A stretch of DNA of 51,781 nt from Phormidium tenue FACHB-1050 (GCF_014696925.1 NZ_JACJQY010000041.1:1-51781), one strand, 5' to 3'; counted from the stretch's first letter, positions 37,201-46,258 are shown. Program-made: numbers and translations. Notes: a model not told the origin generated them from the letters alone.

Positions 37201-37344
37201 ATCTGCTTCTGCTTTGCGGTCTTTGGTTGTTTGAGCAGCAACTGACTCTAGAAAATAAATTTCAGAAAAAGGAATTGGGGTAATGGTTAAAATTAACGTT
37301 GCAAGGACAGTCAGCGATCCAAAACTAAACGATTTCAGACTCAT
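34246..37344 (-). CDS. Exported TPR-CHAT protease 1
   Basis: About 1030 residues. The N-terminal signal (MSLKSFSFGSLTVLATLILT...VAAQ) suggests Sec export. About 12 tetratricopeptide repeats of 40 residues follow, nearly identical to one another (GEATSLNNLGLAY...YQKAIDFYQQSLAI). Coiled-coil linkers and a C-terminal CHAT caspase-like protease come next, with His in HLATHGYF (coding near 34.72 kb) and Cys in VLSACETA (near 34.60 kb). It ends with HPFYWSAFILIGNGL, typical of the family. I chose the ATG at 37342-37344 because GAGGAG lies 10 bases before it and the signal peptide begins there; longer starts reach 37446. The TPR part probably recognises partners and the CHAT part may cleave them. 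Confidence 0.9.
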   Translation of the reverse strand: MSLKSFSFGSLTVLATLILTITPIPFSEIYFLESVAAQTTKDRKAEADRLIQQGLQLYRTSRYREAIQVFDSALGIYREIKDRNGEATSLLGLGLQYDNLGQYQKAIDFYQQSLAIQKQIGDRNGEATSLNNLGLAYNYLGQYQKAIDFYQQSLAIKKQIGDRNGEATSLNNLGLAYNYLGQYQKAIDFYQQSLAIKKQIGDRNGEATSLNNLGLAYNKLGQYQKAIDFYQQSLAIQKQIGDRNGEATSLSNLGKAYSYLGQYQKAIDLHQQSLAIRKQIGDRNGEAVSLGSLGFAYNYLGQYQKAIDFFQQSLAIQKQIGDRNGEATLLNNLGEVYRSFGQYQRAINFYQQSLTIKKQIGDRIGKAQSFNNLGAAYINLGQYQKAIDFFQQSLATFKQIGDHNGEARSLNNLGLAYNNLGQYQKAIDFYQQSLATFKQIGDRNGEATSLNNLGLAYNNLGQYQKAIDFYQQSLVIFKQIGDRSTEGITLSNLGYLFAQQKQPELAILFYKQSVNVRETIRKDITGLSQTEQKSYLATIEKDYRALADLLLKQDRILEAQQILDLLKVQELSDYFRSAEVGDSAKKADYQLPEQNIIALGNELAKLQQLDTLTKEQEQRLAYLTNQESDRNAQFNAFLNSPEVQKQIKQLTLEKAKNVDLEEYNRLRASLAEIKNAVVFYPLILEDRLELILITANTAPIRKTVKIKREDLNKDISDFLSNLRDPSSADVQADGQKLYNYLLKPFEKELKDANIQTIIYSPDGQLRYIPIAALHDGNQWLIERYRINNITASSLTNLRPRTYKPPKVLAAAATNSQNIKLGDRSIPFGALPATKTEVEAIATLLPNTTTFIDQQFNKAATVPNMQRNNIVHLATHGYFAIGKPEDSFIVFGDGDKATISDIGNWSLTNVALVVLSACETAIGGKLGNGIEILGLGYQIQNRGAGAAIASLWKVSDNGTSELMQALYKNLSQKNISSSEALRQAQIAMIRSNKKGNSSDRAGVRIVGTVPTNQETQLSHPFYWSAFILIGNGL
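35900..37120 (-). repeat. Tandem 120-bp TPR-coding repeats
   Basis: About ten DNA units of 120 bp code for TPRs and are highly alike, with several adjacent units nearly identical. Most carry the HIP1 octamer GCGATCGC at the codons for Gly-Asp-Arg. The similarity suggests recent duplication or gene conversion. Confidence 0.85.
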
Positions 37345-37709
37345 CTTCGCGATTCTCCTCACAGGTTGCTGATTTCCAGACATATTACTAGAGATTGCCT
37401 TGCACATAATCACATCGCCTCGACCGAGTACTATCAAACTTACCAATATCTAGATATTTCGTCACCCGACCATATGCAGTTTTCAAGGCAAAGGAAAAAA
37501 TTACAGTAGGTGCGAAGCATTACCGCAACCATTCACGCATATCGCCCCAATCATCAAACGGTAATGCTTCGCCCAACCCCCACAACGCAGCCAAAATTTA
37601 TCAACCAGAGCGAAGAAGGGTATCGTTAAAGATGAATTTATTTGTTTTTTGCATATGCTCCCAAAGCTCAGAGAGATAAACTGACGAAACCCAGTGAGGA
37701 ACATCAACG
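37345..37709. other. Divergent region with a GCGAAGCATTACCG inverted repeat
   Basis: Between CHAT protein 1 and the subtilisin gene. GCGAAGCATTACCG (37512-37525) and CGGTAATGCTTCGC (37559-37572) form a 14-bp perfect inverted repeat with a 33-nt spacer. It should also hold promoters for both genes. No gene is supported. Confidence 0.6.
37512..37572. repeat. AAGCATT-type palindromic repeat, copy 1
   Basis: A 14-bp perfect inverted repeat, GCGAAGCATTACCG/CGGTAATGCTTCGC. A related element (copy 2) lies at 43655-43719. Both are just upstream of a TPR-CHAT gene. Confidence 0.75.
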
Positions 37710-39872
37710 ATGAAACGGATCATATCTAGCCTTTGCTTTGCAGGATGCCTCTGGACAACCGCCATCCTTCCCATCGAAATTACCAAACAAGCGATCGCAC
37801 CTATCCAAGCCCAAGAAACCACCTCAACCGCCAAAAACGACAGCGAGCTTTATTACCTCTACTACGGACAAAAAATCTCCCTACGTCAGCGCGACAACGC
37901 GATCGCAGTTGCTTTTAATACCACCCAAGGAATACCACGCGGCAGTTCCTTTAGTGAAATGCTCCAGCGTGATCTGAGAGGAGGTAACACCCGCGAACTC
38001 ACCCTTACTCCCCAATCCGCCAAACCTGAAATCGAAGTTAAAGCAATTGGCGATCGCTATGCCCTGATCGAATTTTCTGCGGAAACCAGTGAACAAGAAC
38101 GTGAGGAAATTACTCGCAAAGCCGAAACCAGATTCTATGTTGCATCGACACTGCCTGTCCTCAATCGCAATGATGGTCAAGACAATAGCGAAGCGATCGT
38201 TCTTCCTAATGAAATTACCGTCAGCTTTGAGCCGAAACTCACCTCTAGCCAAATTCAACTGATTCTCAATCGCAACAACTTACAAATTGTGCGTCCGCTT
38301 CGGTTTACCCAAAACCGTTACATCGTGAGATCAAGAGCGGTGATGGGAACTGATATTCTCACCGCCTCCAATCAACTCAATGGCATCACAGGCGTGAAAT
38401 CGGCAACACCTAACTTTGTGCAGACACTCTCCTATAAATTCCAAGAGCAACGCGCAGGCAAAATCAACTTCTCTCAAGAATCTGATGCGTCTCAGTATCT
38501 CCAAAAACTGCGATCGCGCTATGTTCTCGCCAATAACGGTACATTCTTTAGCAATCTATTACCTCTGCAATGGCATCTCAACAGCACACCCCAGCGCGGT
38601 AACTATTCATCACGCATCGATCTTCGCGCTACAGAAGCATGGAAAAACAGTAAGGGTGGGGATGGAGTTGTCGTTGCGGTCATCGATAGTCTGATCCAGT
38701 GGGATCATCCCGATTTGATTGACAATGTTTACAACACCGCAAATGCTAAAGATAAGCTTCCCAATGAAGTGATCGGTTGGGACTTCACTGGTAAGAATGG
38801 CGGCGATCCTGATACGCGCATCAGCAAAGAAGAAGTCGCGAAATTGCGGGCTGATTTCCAGAGTACCTTTCAACTGTCGAATGCCCAATTGAACAAACGT
38901 TACGAACTATGGGCACGGATGCTCAAATCAAGGAATCCTAAAAGTTCTGAGGCGGCGATCGCCACGATCATTCGCAACTATATTCGTGGTGATATCGCTT
39001 CCGAGTTTCATGGCACATGGTCGGCGGGAGTCATTGCTGCCCACTCTAAAAACGGTGAAGGCGTTTTTGGCGTTGCACCCAAGGCTAAGATTTTACCAGT
39101 GCGGGTATTTGGCTTAAATGGCGAGATTTCTAACACTAATCTGGTTGAGGCAGTTGGCTATGCCAGCGATCGCGGCGCACAGGTGATCAACATGAGCCTT
39201 GGTGGTCTGCTTCCCGATCAGGAACTCACCGACCAAATCTTCCAAATCCTAGACAACAACCCTAACTTGGTGATTGTTGCCTCCGCAGGTAATGAGAGCC
39301 TTGATGGTGTCGGTTTCCCTTCCGCGATTCCAGGGGTTTTGTCTGTCGGCTCCACAAATATTAGTGGCAATCGTTCTTTTTACAGTAGTTTTGGTGGTCG
39401 TTTGGATGTGGTTGCTCCTGGTGGTGAAACCAATCAAAATGCATTAGGTGGTATTCTCACCACTGGCGGTACATGGGTTTCGGGCTTTTGGGAAAAGGCG
39501 GATGCTCCAAAATACACATGGGAACCTGCACTCGATCCTTTGGGTAAATATGTGCGCGTACAGGGAACTTCTTTTTCTGCGCCCAATGTAGCGGGAGTAG
39601 TGGCGCTGATGCGTGGTGAGAATGCAAATATTAATCGCGAAAATCTGATTGCAATTCTCAAGCGCACTTCTAGTTATGAAGGTTTGGAAATCTCTTCATC
39701 TGATGCGAATAAGTACCGTTTGCAAGCTGCGATCGGCTTTAGTACGGTGAAAGACTTTCCCTTTGTGCGTCCGTCAGGGATTTACACCGCACCCACACCG
39801 ATTTCGGCGAAGCAGTATTACTTTGGCAGTGGGTTAGTCAATGCCGAGGCAGCAGTCAAAGCTGTCCAGTAA
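37710..39872 (+). CDS. Exported subtilisin-like (S8) serine protease
   Basis: The 720-residue protein begins with a signal peptide (MKRIISSLCFAGCLWTTAIL...IQAQ). A propeptide-like region of about 250 residues precedes the S8 domain. The triad is Asp in VVAVIDSLIQWDHPDL (coding near 38.68 kb), His in FHGTWSAGVIAAH (near 39.01 kb) and Ser in GTSFSAPNVAGVV (near 39.57 kb); the oxyanion Asn is in ASAGNES. An insertion of about 60 residues between the Asp and His is helical and charged. It diverges from CHAT protein 1 and ends at a strong terminator. Its role with the neighbouring proteases is inferred from clustering only. Confidence 0.9.
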   Translation: MKRIISSLCFAGCLWTTAILPIEITKQAIAPIQAQETTSTAKNDSELYYLYYGQKISLRQRDNAIAVAFNTTQGIPRGSSFSEMLQRDLRGGNTRELTLTPQSAKPEIEVKAIGDRYALIEFSAETSEQEREEITRKAETRFYVASTLPVLNRNDGQDNSEAIVLPNEITVSFEPKLTSSQIQLILNRNNLQIVRPLRFTQNRYIVRSRAVMGTDILTASNQLNGITGVKSATPNFVQTLSYKFQEQRAGKINFSQESDASQYLQKLRSRYVLANNGTFFSNLLPLQWHLNSTPQRGNYSSRIDLRATEAWKNSKGGDGVVVAVIDSLIQWDHPDLIDNVYNTANAKDKLPNEVIGWDFTGKNGGDPDTRISKEEVAKLRADFQSTFQLSNAQLNKRYELWARMLKSRNPKSSEAAIATIIRNYIRGDIASEFHGTWSAGVIAAHSKNGEGVFGVAPKAKILPVRVFGLNGEISNTNLVEAVGYASDRGAQVINMSLGGLLPDQELTDQIFQILDNNPNLVIVASAGNESLDGVGFPSAIPGVLSVGSTNISGNRSFYSSFGGRLDVVAPGGETNQNALGGILTTGGTWVSGFWEKADAPKYTWEPALDPLGKYVRVQGTSFSAPNVAGVVALMRGENANINRENLIAILKRTSSYEGLEISSSDANKYRLQAAIGFSTVKDFPFVRPSGIYTAPTPISAKQYYFGSGLVNAEAAVKAVQ

Positions 39873-39880
39873 AAGAAGAA

Positions 39881-39905
39881 GGCGGCGCATCGCGCCGCCT
39901 TTTTC
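39881..39905 (+). terminator. Rho-independent terminator of the S8 protease gene
   Basis: GGCGGCGC and GCGCCGCC form an 8-bp GC stem with a 3-nt loop, followed by TTTTTCT. It starts 8 bases after the stop codon. Confidence 0.9.
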
Positions 39906-39953
39906 TCTTTGGAGTTTGATCCAAGTATTACTGTCTACGTTTTGATTTTTCAA

Positions 39954-40034
39954 GCCCCCTAAATCCCCCAATTCTGGGGGACTTTGAAAGAATTTTATTT
40001 TCTTGTTCCCCCAGAATTGGGGGCTAGGGGGCGA
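39954..40034. repeat. CCCAATTCTGGGG-type palindromic element, copy 1
   Basis: The outer arms AGCCCCCTAAATCCCCCAAT and ATTGGGGGCTAGGGGGC pair, with CAATTCTGGGGG and CCCCCAGAATTG inside them, around an AT-rich loop beginning ACTTTGAAAG. The element ends 3 bases before the stop codon of CHAT protein 2. A copy with an inverted loop lies at 46259. Confidence 0.85.
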
Positions 40035-40036
40035 AT

Positions 40037-43000
40037 TTACAATCCATTGCCAATCAAGATAAATGCTGACCAGTAGTAGGGATGAGATAATTTTCCATCT
40101 GGGTTATTGGGTAATGTACCGACAATCTTAATACCAGCAGCGCGATCGCTACCCTCCACCCTCTTGTCACTCTTGATCATCGCAATCTGAGCCTGTCGTA
40201 AAGCCTCTGATGTTGATATATTGCCCTGCTTAATTTGCGAATAAAAAGCTTGCATCAACAATTGTGTACCACCATCTGATACTTCCCAAAGAGAAGCGAT
40301 CGATGCTTTTGCTCCTGCTCTTTGGACTTGATAGCCAAAGCCAAGTATTTCGGCTCCATTGGCAGAAGTACCTAATCCTGTTTGACAAGCACTAAGTACA
40401 AACAAATTTACATCCTTTAAATTCCATTCGCTAATGTCAAATATCGTTGCCTTGCTACCATCACCAAACAATACATAGGAATCAAGAGGACTACCCGATC
40501 TAAAACTAGCATGAGTGGCAAGATGAATAATGGAATTACCAACCGCTTTATCTTTACTGGCTTGGGCTGTGAAATCTTTTTCAGTAATCTTGGTGGTATT
40601 AGCAAATGTGGTTTGAATACTATCGACTTCGGGAATGGTGGCGGGTAGTTGACTAAAGCCAGATACGAGTCTTTGATTGCTATTGCCATAGGCTCCTGCA
40701 AAGATGCTGGGATTAGTTTGAGCTTTGCGATTCTGGTCAAAGAGGCTATAGGCGATGAGGTTATTAATGCGGTATTTCTCGATTAGATATTGTTTGCCAT
40801 CATAGAGGGCGGCGAGGGGAATATAGCGTAGCAATCCATCGGGAGCATAGAGAATAGTCGTGGCGTTGGACTGTTGGAGTTCAGCTTCGATAGGTTTGAT
40901 GATGAGGTCGTATAGTTTTTTGCTTGAGATTTTAATGTTTTCAGAACCATTGCCTTGCAGATCGCGGCGAAAGTCAGTTACTAGTTGTTGGAGTTCTTCC
41001 TTTTTAATGGGAAAGGTGCGATTGATGGGTAGGGTGTTGGGCGAGTAGATGATTAGTTCGAGGCGGTCTTCAAGAATAAAGGGATAAATTAGGACTGCGC
41101 CTTGGGGGATGTTTTGGAAGTATGGAGGAACTTTGTTGATTTCAGATTTTGGCAGTTGTTGAAGCTGACTGGCGAGTTGTTGATTGAGTTCAGGGATTTT
41201 GTCTAAACTGAGTGATGATAGCTGGTCGCTAATTGCTTTTTCTGGTGCTAATAGTTCAATTCCTTTTTCAGTTGTGTTATTCCCTTTCACATTTTTGAGA
41301 TAGTCATCAAGTTCTTGAATTTTAAGGAGGTCGAGGACTTGTAAGGCTTCGGTAACTCGTCCTTGTTTGAGTAAGAGATTAGCTAAATCTCGGTAAGTAT
41401 TAACAACAGTGCGCGTAAAAGATTGTTGTTCTTCTTTACTAAGTTTTTTGATGTCTTTACGAATAGATTCTTTTACTTTAACTGATTTTTTGAAGAAAAG
41501 AATAGCCAATTCTATCTGTGATTGAGAATTTAAGGTATAGCCAATATTGTTGAGCGTTATTCCTACGCCAGCGAGATCGCCAGTTTTCTCTAAAATCAAG
41601 AGAGAGTTTTGATAATATTCTAGAGCTTTAAGATATTGTTCAAGCTTATTGTAAACCAAGCCGACATTACTAAAGACTATCCCTTCTCCAGATAGATCTC
41701 CAATCTCTTTGCTAATCGAAAGTGATTTCTGGTAATAATCGAGGGCTTTTATATACTGTCCAAGATTTTGGTAAACGCCACCAATATTACTGAGAGATGT
41801 TCCTTCTCCAGAGCGATTACCAATTTCTTTATTAATCGCAAGTGCTTGCTGGTAATACTCTAGAGTTTCTGAATATTGTCCGAGTTTATAGTAAACGCCA
41901 CCGATATTGTTGAGAGATGTTCCTTCTCCAGAGCGATCGCCAATTTCTTTATTAATCGTAAGGGCTTGCTGGATATAGTTTAAAGCTTGAGAATACTGTC
42001 CGAGGAAGATATAAATCACCCCTATATTGTTAAGAGTTGAACCTTCACCAGAACGATTACCAATTTCTTTTCTAATTACAAGAGATTGCTGATAATACTC
42101 TAGGGCTTTAACATATTGTCCAATGCTACCGTAAATCGCTCCGATACTGTTAAGAGTTCTACCTTCTCCAGAACGATCTCCAATTCTTTTAATGATTTCA
42201 AGAGATTGCTGGATATAATTTAAGGCTTGGGTATACTGTCCGAGATAGAAATAAATCTCGCCTATACCAACTAAGGATGTCCCTTCTCCAGAGCGGTCGC
42301 CAATTTCTTTTTTGATTGTTAGGGCTTGCTTGGAATACTCTAGGGCTTTAGGATAATTTCCAAGGTCTTTGTAAACTCCACTAATATTGCCGAGAATCGT
42401 TCCTTCTCCATAGCTGTCACCAATTTCTTTTGCGATCGCTAGCGCTTGTTGGTAATACTCTAGAGCTTCAGGATACTTTCCAAAGTCTTTGTAAACACTA
42501 CCAATATTATTGAGAGATGCTGTTTCTTTAGAACGATCACCTATTTCTTTTACAATCGCCAGCGCTTGCTGATAATATTCTAGAGATTTGGGATACTTTC
42601 CAAGATTGTTATAAACAATACCAATATTGCTGAGTGTAGAACCTTCTCCAGAGCGATCTCCAATTTGTTTTTTGATAGCTAAGGCTTGTTGGTAATACTC
42701 TAGAGCCTTAGGATATTGTCCTAGATTGGAATAAACTAAGCCAATACCAAGTAGAGTCGATCCTTCTCCAGAACGATTGTCAACTTCTTTCATAATCGCA
42801 AGGGCTTGCTGGTAATACTCTAGAGCCTTGGGATATTGTCCAAGTTTATCGTAAACTGCTCCAATATTGGTGAGAGTAGCTCCTTCTCCCTTACGATCAC
42901 CAACTTCTTTGCTGATCGTAATGGCTTGCTGGTAATACTCTAGAGCTTTAGGATACTTTCCTAGATTGGAGTAAACTAAGCCAATGCCAGTTAGGGTGCT

Positions 43001-43609
43001 TCCTTCTCCCTTACGATCACCAACTTCTTTGCTGATCGTAAGGGATTGTTGGTAATACTCTAGAGCATTGGGATACTTCCCAAGATTGTCGTAAATCCAG
43101 CCTATATTGTGGAGAGTTATCCCTTCTCCCGAACGATTGCCTACTTCTTTTCTGAAAGCTAAGAGTTGCTGATAATACTCTAGAGCTTTGACATATTGTC
43201 CAAGCTTTTTGTAAACTACCCCAATATTATTAATGATTGTTCCTTCTTCAGAGCGCTTGCCAACTTGTTTTTTAATAGCTAAGGCTCTCTGATAATACTC
43301 TAGGGCTTTGACATACTGTCCGAGATCTTCGTAAATTCCACCGATATTGTTGAGGGCTGTTCCTTCACTAGAGCGATCTTTAATCTCTATATAAATATCT
43401 AGAACTTGCCCGAATTTTACCAAAGCATCTTTTAATTGACCTTTGTTTAATAACTGAATTCCCAACTCGTTTAACTTATATGCTTCGACTTTCCGATCTC
43501 TTTCTGTTTGTGCCCAGCCAACCTCACAAAATATCATCTGCACAGGCAAACAACCCAACACCAAAGCAATTACCACCGATCCCAACTGATTACGCATAGC
43601 TGTAAACAT
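40037..43609 (-). CDS. Exported TPR-CHAT protease 2
   Basis: The 1190-residue protein is the largest of the three. It has a signal peptide (RNQLGSVVIALVLGCLPVQMIF...GWAQ), about 17 TPRs of 40 residues (GEGTSLNNIGGVY...YYQQALAI), a helical linker and a C-terminal CHAT domain. Catalytic His is in HLATHASF (coding near 40.52 kb) and Cys in VLSACQTG (near 40.39 kb). The family ending HPYYWSAFILIGNGL is present. The start may be the ATG complementary to 43607-43609 or the one 12 bases later; neither has a good ribosome site. It lies downstream of the caspase-like gene on the same strand. Confidence 0.9.
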   Translation of the reverse strand: MFTAMRNQLGSVVIALVLGCLPVQMIFCEVGWAQTERDRKVEAYKLNELGIQLLNKGQLKDALVKFGQVLDIYIEIKDRSSEGTALNNIGGIYEDLGQYVKALEYYQRALAIKKQVGKRSEEGTIINNIGVVYKKLGQYVKALEYYQQLLAFRKEVGNRSGEGITLHNIGWIYDNLGKYPNALEYYQQSLTISKEVGDRKGEGSTLTGIGLVYSNLGKYPKALEYYQQAITISKEVGDRKGEGATLTNIGAVYDKLGQYPKALEYYQQALAIMKEVDNRSGEGSTLLGIGLVYSNLGQYPKALEYYQQALAIKKQIGDRSGEGSTLSNIGIVYNNLGKYPKSLEYYQQALAIVKEIGDRSKETASLNNIGSVYKDFGKYPEALEYYQQALAIAKEIGDSYGEGTILGNISGVYKDLGNYPKALEYSKQALTIKKEIGDRSGEGTSLVGIGEIYFYLGQYTQALNYIQQSLEIIKRIGDRSGEGRTLNSIGAIYGSIGQYVKALEYYQQSLVIRKEIGNRSGEGSTLNNIGVIYIFLGQYSQALNYIQQALTINKEIGDRSGEGTSLNNIGGVYYKLGQYSETLEYYQQALAINKEIGNRSGEGTSLSNIGGVYQNLGQYIKALDYYQKSLSISKEIGDLSGEGIVFSNVGLVYNKLEQYLKALEYYQNSLLILEKTGDLAGVGITLNNIGYTLNSQSQIELAILFFKKSVKVKESIRKDIKKLSKEEQQSFTRTVVNTYRDLANLLLKQGRVTEALQVLDLLKIQELDDYLKNVKGNNTTEKGIELLAPEKAISDQLSSLSLDKIPELNQQLASQLQQLPKSEINKVPPYFQNIPQGAVLIYPFILEDRLELIIYSPNTLPINRTFPIKKEELQQLVTDFRRDLQGNGSENIKISSKKLYDLIIKPIEAELQQSNATTILYAPDGLLRYIPLAALYDGKQYLIEKYRINNLIAYSLFDQNRKAQTNPSIFAGAYGNSNQRLVSGFSQLPATIPEVDSIQTTFANTTKITEKDFTAQASKDKAVGNSIIHLATHASFRSGSPLDSYVLFGDGSKATIFDISEWNLKDVNLFVLSACQTGLGTSANGAEILGFGYQVQRAGAKASIASLWEVSDGGTQLLMQAFYSQIKQGNISTSEALRQAQIAMIKSDKRVEGSDRAAGIKIVGTLPNNPDGKLSHPYYWSAFILIGNGL
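41600..43380 (-). repeat. Tandem 120-bp TPR-coding repeats
   Basis: About 15 units of 120 bp with conserved reading such as YYQQALAI and GDRSGEGTSLNNIG. They are more divergent than those in CHAT protein 1. Confidence 0.8.
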
Positions 43610-43953
43610 CCATTTACTTACAAAATTTCGCTATCAAAAATATAGTTCTCATAGGGGCAAAGCATTCCCACAGATATTTATCCGTTTAGCCAAAATCATT
43701 AAATGGGAATGCTTTGCCCAAACCTCTCAGTATAGCGATCGCCTGTTAATTGCGAAGAGGGCTTTGCATTTGCAGATCGATATTGTGGTAGTGAGTTTAG
43801 GCATAGTAGCGCAAATGTAAAGCCCTTAAGAACATATGTCCTAAACTTAAATAATTTGGTGAAAGTAGAGGATGCACAGATCTCCGACTTTTGTTGTAAA
43901 TTTACAAATCCCTTATGATGGAATAGGAAAAAGTCGGAGATCTCAACTTTTTT
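43610..43953. other. 344-bp region between caspase-like and CHAT 2 genes
   Basis: No gene is supported. It holds an AAGCATT-type inverted repeat (43655-43719) and two overlapping hairpins at 43878-43960 that cannot form together. Confidence 0.6.
43655..43719. repeat. AAGCATT-type palindromic repeat, copy 2
   Basis: GGGCAAAGCATTCCCA (43655-43670) and TGGGAATGCTTTGCCC (43704-43719) form a 16-bp perfect inverted repeat with a 33-nt spacer. It lies just upstream of the CHAT 2 gene. The spacer length equals that of copy 1 at 37512. Confidence 0.8.
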
Positions 43954-43960
43954 CTATTCC
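43878..43960 (-). promoter_or_regulatory. Two mutually exclusive hairpins at the end of the caspase-like gene
   Basis: Hairpin A pairs AGATCTCCGACTTTT (43878-43892) with AAAAGTCGGAGATCT (43929-43943). Hairpin B pairs 43920-43934 with 43946-43960 (GGAATAG...CTATTCC), including the stop codon. They share 43929-43934, so only one can form at a time. It resembles an attenuator, but A could equally be the ends of a tiny mobile element. Confidence 0.55.
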
Positions 43961-46143
43961 ACCCGAATCGTCACCGATAGAGCTGCCAACGTATTCATAT
44001 CCATCGTGCTGACATCTCTCCTTTTGATATTAATACCCGCAGTTCGCGTTGCATTCGTCAGATCGCCCAGCAAACCATTAATCATGTCCTCTGGATCATC
44101 TACTGTTCTTGCTACACCGCGCTCTCCTCGGATTTTATTCAAACCCTTGAGAGCATTACGCAATGGCTGCACACTTGCCAACACCAGAATATCAAACGTA
44201 TTCGATGAACCATACACCTCAAAATCAAATTTATCGCGACCTGCTCTAGGCACTTGCAAAGTATCACCTGACTTCAGTAAAGCAGCATCTTCAGCCGCAC
44301 TATAATCTAATGGATATAACAGCATCAAATCACCACTAGAACTGATCGCTAAAACACCCACATAGAGATCCTGTCTTTCGCTGTTTTTGATGCTGACTTG
44401 CAGATTTGTACCAGGTTTGACCTTTTGCGAGAAGTCGATCGCTTTCGTAGCAATCGTATTGCTACTGCGACTTGTCCCCGCTCTCCCAAACGGTTGTCCT
44501 GCCCGACCAACGGGATGAATGTTCACTTGGACATTCAACTTCGACGATCGCGGATTTAGTAGAGACTGCAACACCTTACTGGCTAGCAAAAGTTTAAACT
44601 TTGATTTTAAACGCCCGATCGCCACTTCAGGAGATTCACCCGCAATACCAAAGGAGTCGTCGATTGCCCGTTCTTTGGATGGAGAGAATAAACCGATGCT
44701 AGCTAATGCAGGGACATTAGTAAGCGATCGCTGTAATCTGGGGCGATCGCTTTCTTCCACTTTACCGAGAATGAAGTCAACTTCACCTGTTCCCAATTCC
44801 ACAGTTTTAATCCGATTAATTCCTTGCAATGCTTTCTGAATATTCGCCACATTACCCAGTGAAGGATCGATACCAATATTCAAGCTCAAATCGTTGGGAA
44901 TACCACGCACTTCTTCCCGCAAGAGCGCTCCCTCTTTGATGGCGCTAGTATCTCCATCGATAAAAGTTCCTTTAGCCGTTAATCCATTTCGCTCATCTAG
45001 GCGTAATGTTGCCAAGGATTTTCCATCCTTCTTATCGACGATCGCAAAGATACTATCTTTACCAAGAGCATTATTTGCATCAATGCCGCCCATCCAGAAA
45101 GTAGCTTGTTTACCTTCTACTTTGATGATCGCCGCTTCAGCGGATGGTACTGCCGATGGCAGATTATAAAACAGCGCTTTATTATCAGTATCTCCTGCCT
45201 TACAGGTAGCTTTGCACTCCACCTCTGGATCTTGGTCATGGTCACGAGTAGTCCGCAAGGAAATATCAGCGATCGCACTGGTGAGATAGGTATCGCCTGT
45301 TTGCTGCCAGAGATATTTGGTCATGTAGTAGGTAAAGGCTCCTGCACTAAACCCAGAAAAACTAGCATCAATGGCGAATTGGCTACGGTTAGCGGAGGCG
45401 ATGACTGTACCTTTGGCGATCGCCAGACGGCGAAGTTTAAATTCTTCGGATGACAGGCGCAATTTGCCTAGCCATTGCTTTTGATATTCCAGTTCCATTT
45501 GACTAGGAATATCATTGGAACCAGTAATATTAGTCCGAGTGATGGCTCTAATCCGTGAGTTGCCGCGCTTGCCGCCGCCTGAGTGACAGCTATCGAGTAC
45601 GGCGGTGAAATTATCAGTCTTGATCGCTGACATTAACAGGAATAGAGTACGTCCCATGATGTCTGACACTTCAAAATTGTTGCCAACTTGCTTGACGGTG
45701 CGATCGATAGGTACAAAGGTGCTATTTAATCCATCGGCGGTATCGAGGTCTTTTACCCGTGAGCCATGTCCTGAATAATGGAAAACGACGACATCGCCTG
45801 CTTTCGCTTGCTTGATTAAGTGTTCTTCAAAGGATTGGAGGATACCTTCGCGAGTGGGTTTGATCGCAGTATTATCATTGACGATGAGGATGTCTTTAGG
45901 ATTGAAGCCAAAGCGATGGACAAGGAGTTGATATTGCAGTTCGGTGTCGGTGACACAGCCATATAGAGGCGCATCGGGATAGGCATTAGCTCCAATCAGG
46001 AGGGCAAGTTTGCGGGGTGTGTTTTGGGCAAGGACTTTGCCATAGCGATCGCCCATGTTCAGTAGGTCAAATTGGCTCATACCCATCGCGGCGATCGCTG
46101 ATCCACCAAATTGCAAAAACTGACGACGTTTGATCTGTGTCAT
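43954..46143 (-). CDS. Tat-exported caspase-like (C14, orthocaspase) protein
   Basis: The 729-residue protein begins with a twin-arginine signal (KRRQFLQFGGSAIAAMG). The caspase-like p20 domain follows (residues about 43-310), with catalytic His in FHYSGHGSR (coding near 45.77 kb) and Cys in VLDSCHSGGG (near 45.59 kb). The C-terminal 400 residues are beta-rich and contain LLYPLDYSAAEDAALLKSGD, close to the DUF4384 pattern found in bacterial caspase-like proteins. AAGGAG precedes the ATG by 8 bases. Orthocaspases cut after Arg or Lys. Tat export means folding before export, which suits a calcium-dependent or auto-processing enzyme; that part is inference. Confidence 0.9.
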   Translation of the reverse strand: MTQIKRRQFLQFGGSAIAAMGMSQFDLLNMGDRYGKVLAQNTPRKLALLIGANAYPDAPLYGCVTDTELQYQLLVHRFGFNPKDILIVNDNTAIKPTREGILQSFEEHLIKQAKAGDVVVFHYSGHGSRVKDLDTADGLNSTFVPIDRTVKQVGNNFEVSDIMGRTLFLLMSAIKTDNFTAVLDSCHSGGGKRGNSRIRAITRTNITGSNDIPSQMELEYQKQWLGKLRLSSEEFKLRRLAIAKGTVIASANRSQFAIDASFSGFSAGAFTYYMTKYLWQQTGDTYLTSAIADISLRTTRDHDQDPEVECKATCKAGDTDNKALFYNLPSAVPSAEAAIIKVEGKQATFWMGGIDANNALGKDSIFAIVDKKDGKSLATLRLDERNGLTAKGTFIDGDTSAIKEGALLREEVRGIPNDLSLNIGIDPSLGNVANIQKALQGINRIKTVELGTGEVDFILGKVEESDRPRLQRSLTNVPALASIGLFSPSKERAIDDSFGIAGESPEVAIGRLKSKFKLLLASKVLQSLLNPRSSKLNVQVNIHPVGRAGQPFGRAGTSRSSNTIATKAIDFSQKVKPGTNLQVSIKNSERQDLYVGVLAISSSGDLMLLYPLDYSAAEDAALLKSGDTLQVPRAGRDKFDFEVYGSSNTFDILVLASVQPLRNALKGLNKIRGERGVARTVDDPEDMINGLLGDLTNATRTAGINIKRRDVSTMDMNTLAALSVTIRVE

Positions 46144-46258
46144 GACTGATGCTCCTTAACTGTTTTGATGTTGCTCAATCGATCTATAGCTTTCAGCTTA
46201 TCCGAGGATATGCATTTTGCAAGAAATATAGGTTTTCTTTTTAAATCTATGTTGTGAC

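Noticed and set aside
36000-43400. Tandem repeats as recombination or CRISPR-like arrays
   Set aside because: The 120-bp period is the codon length of a 40-residue TPR and the frame is kept throughout.
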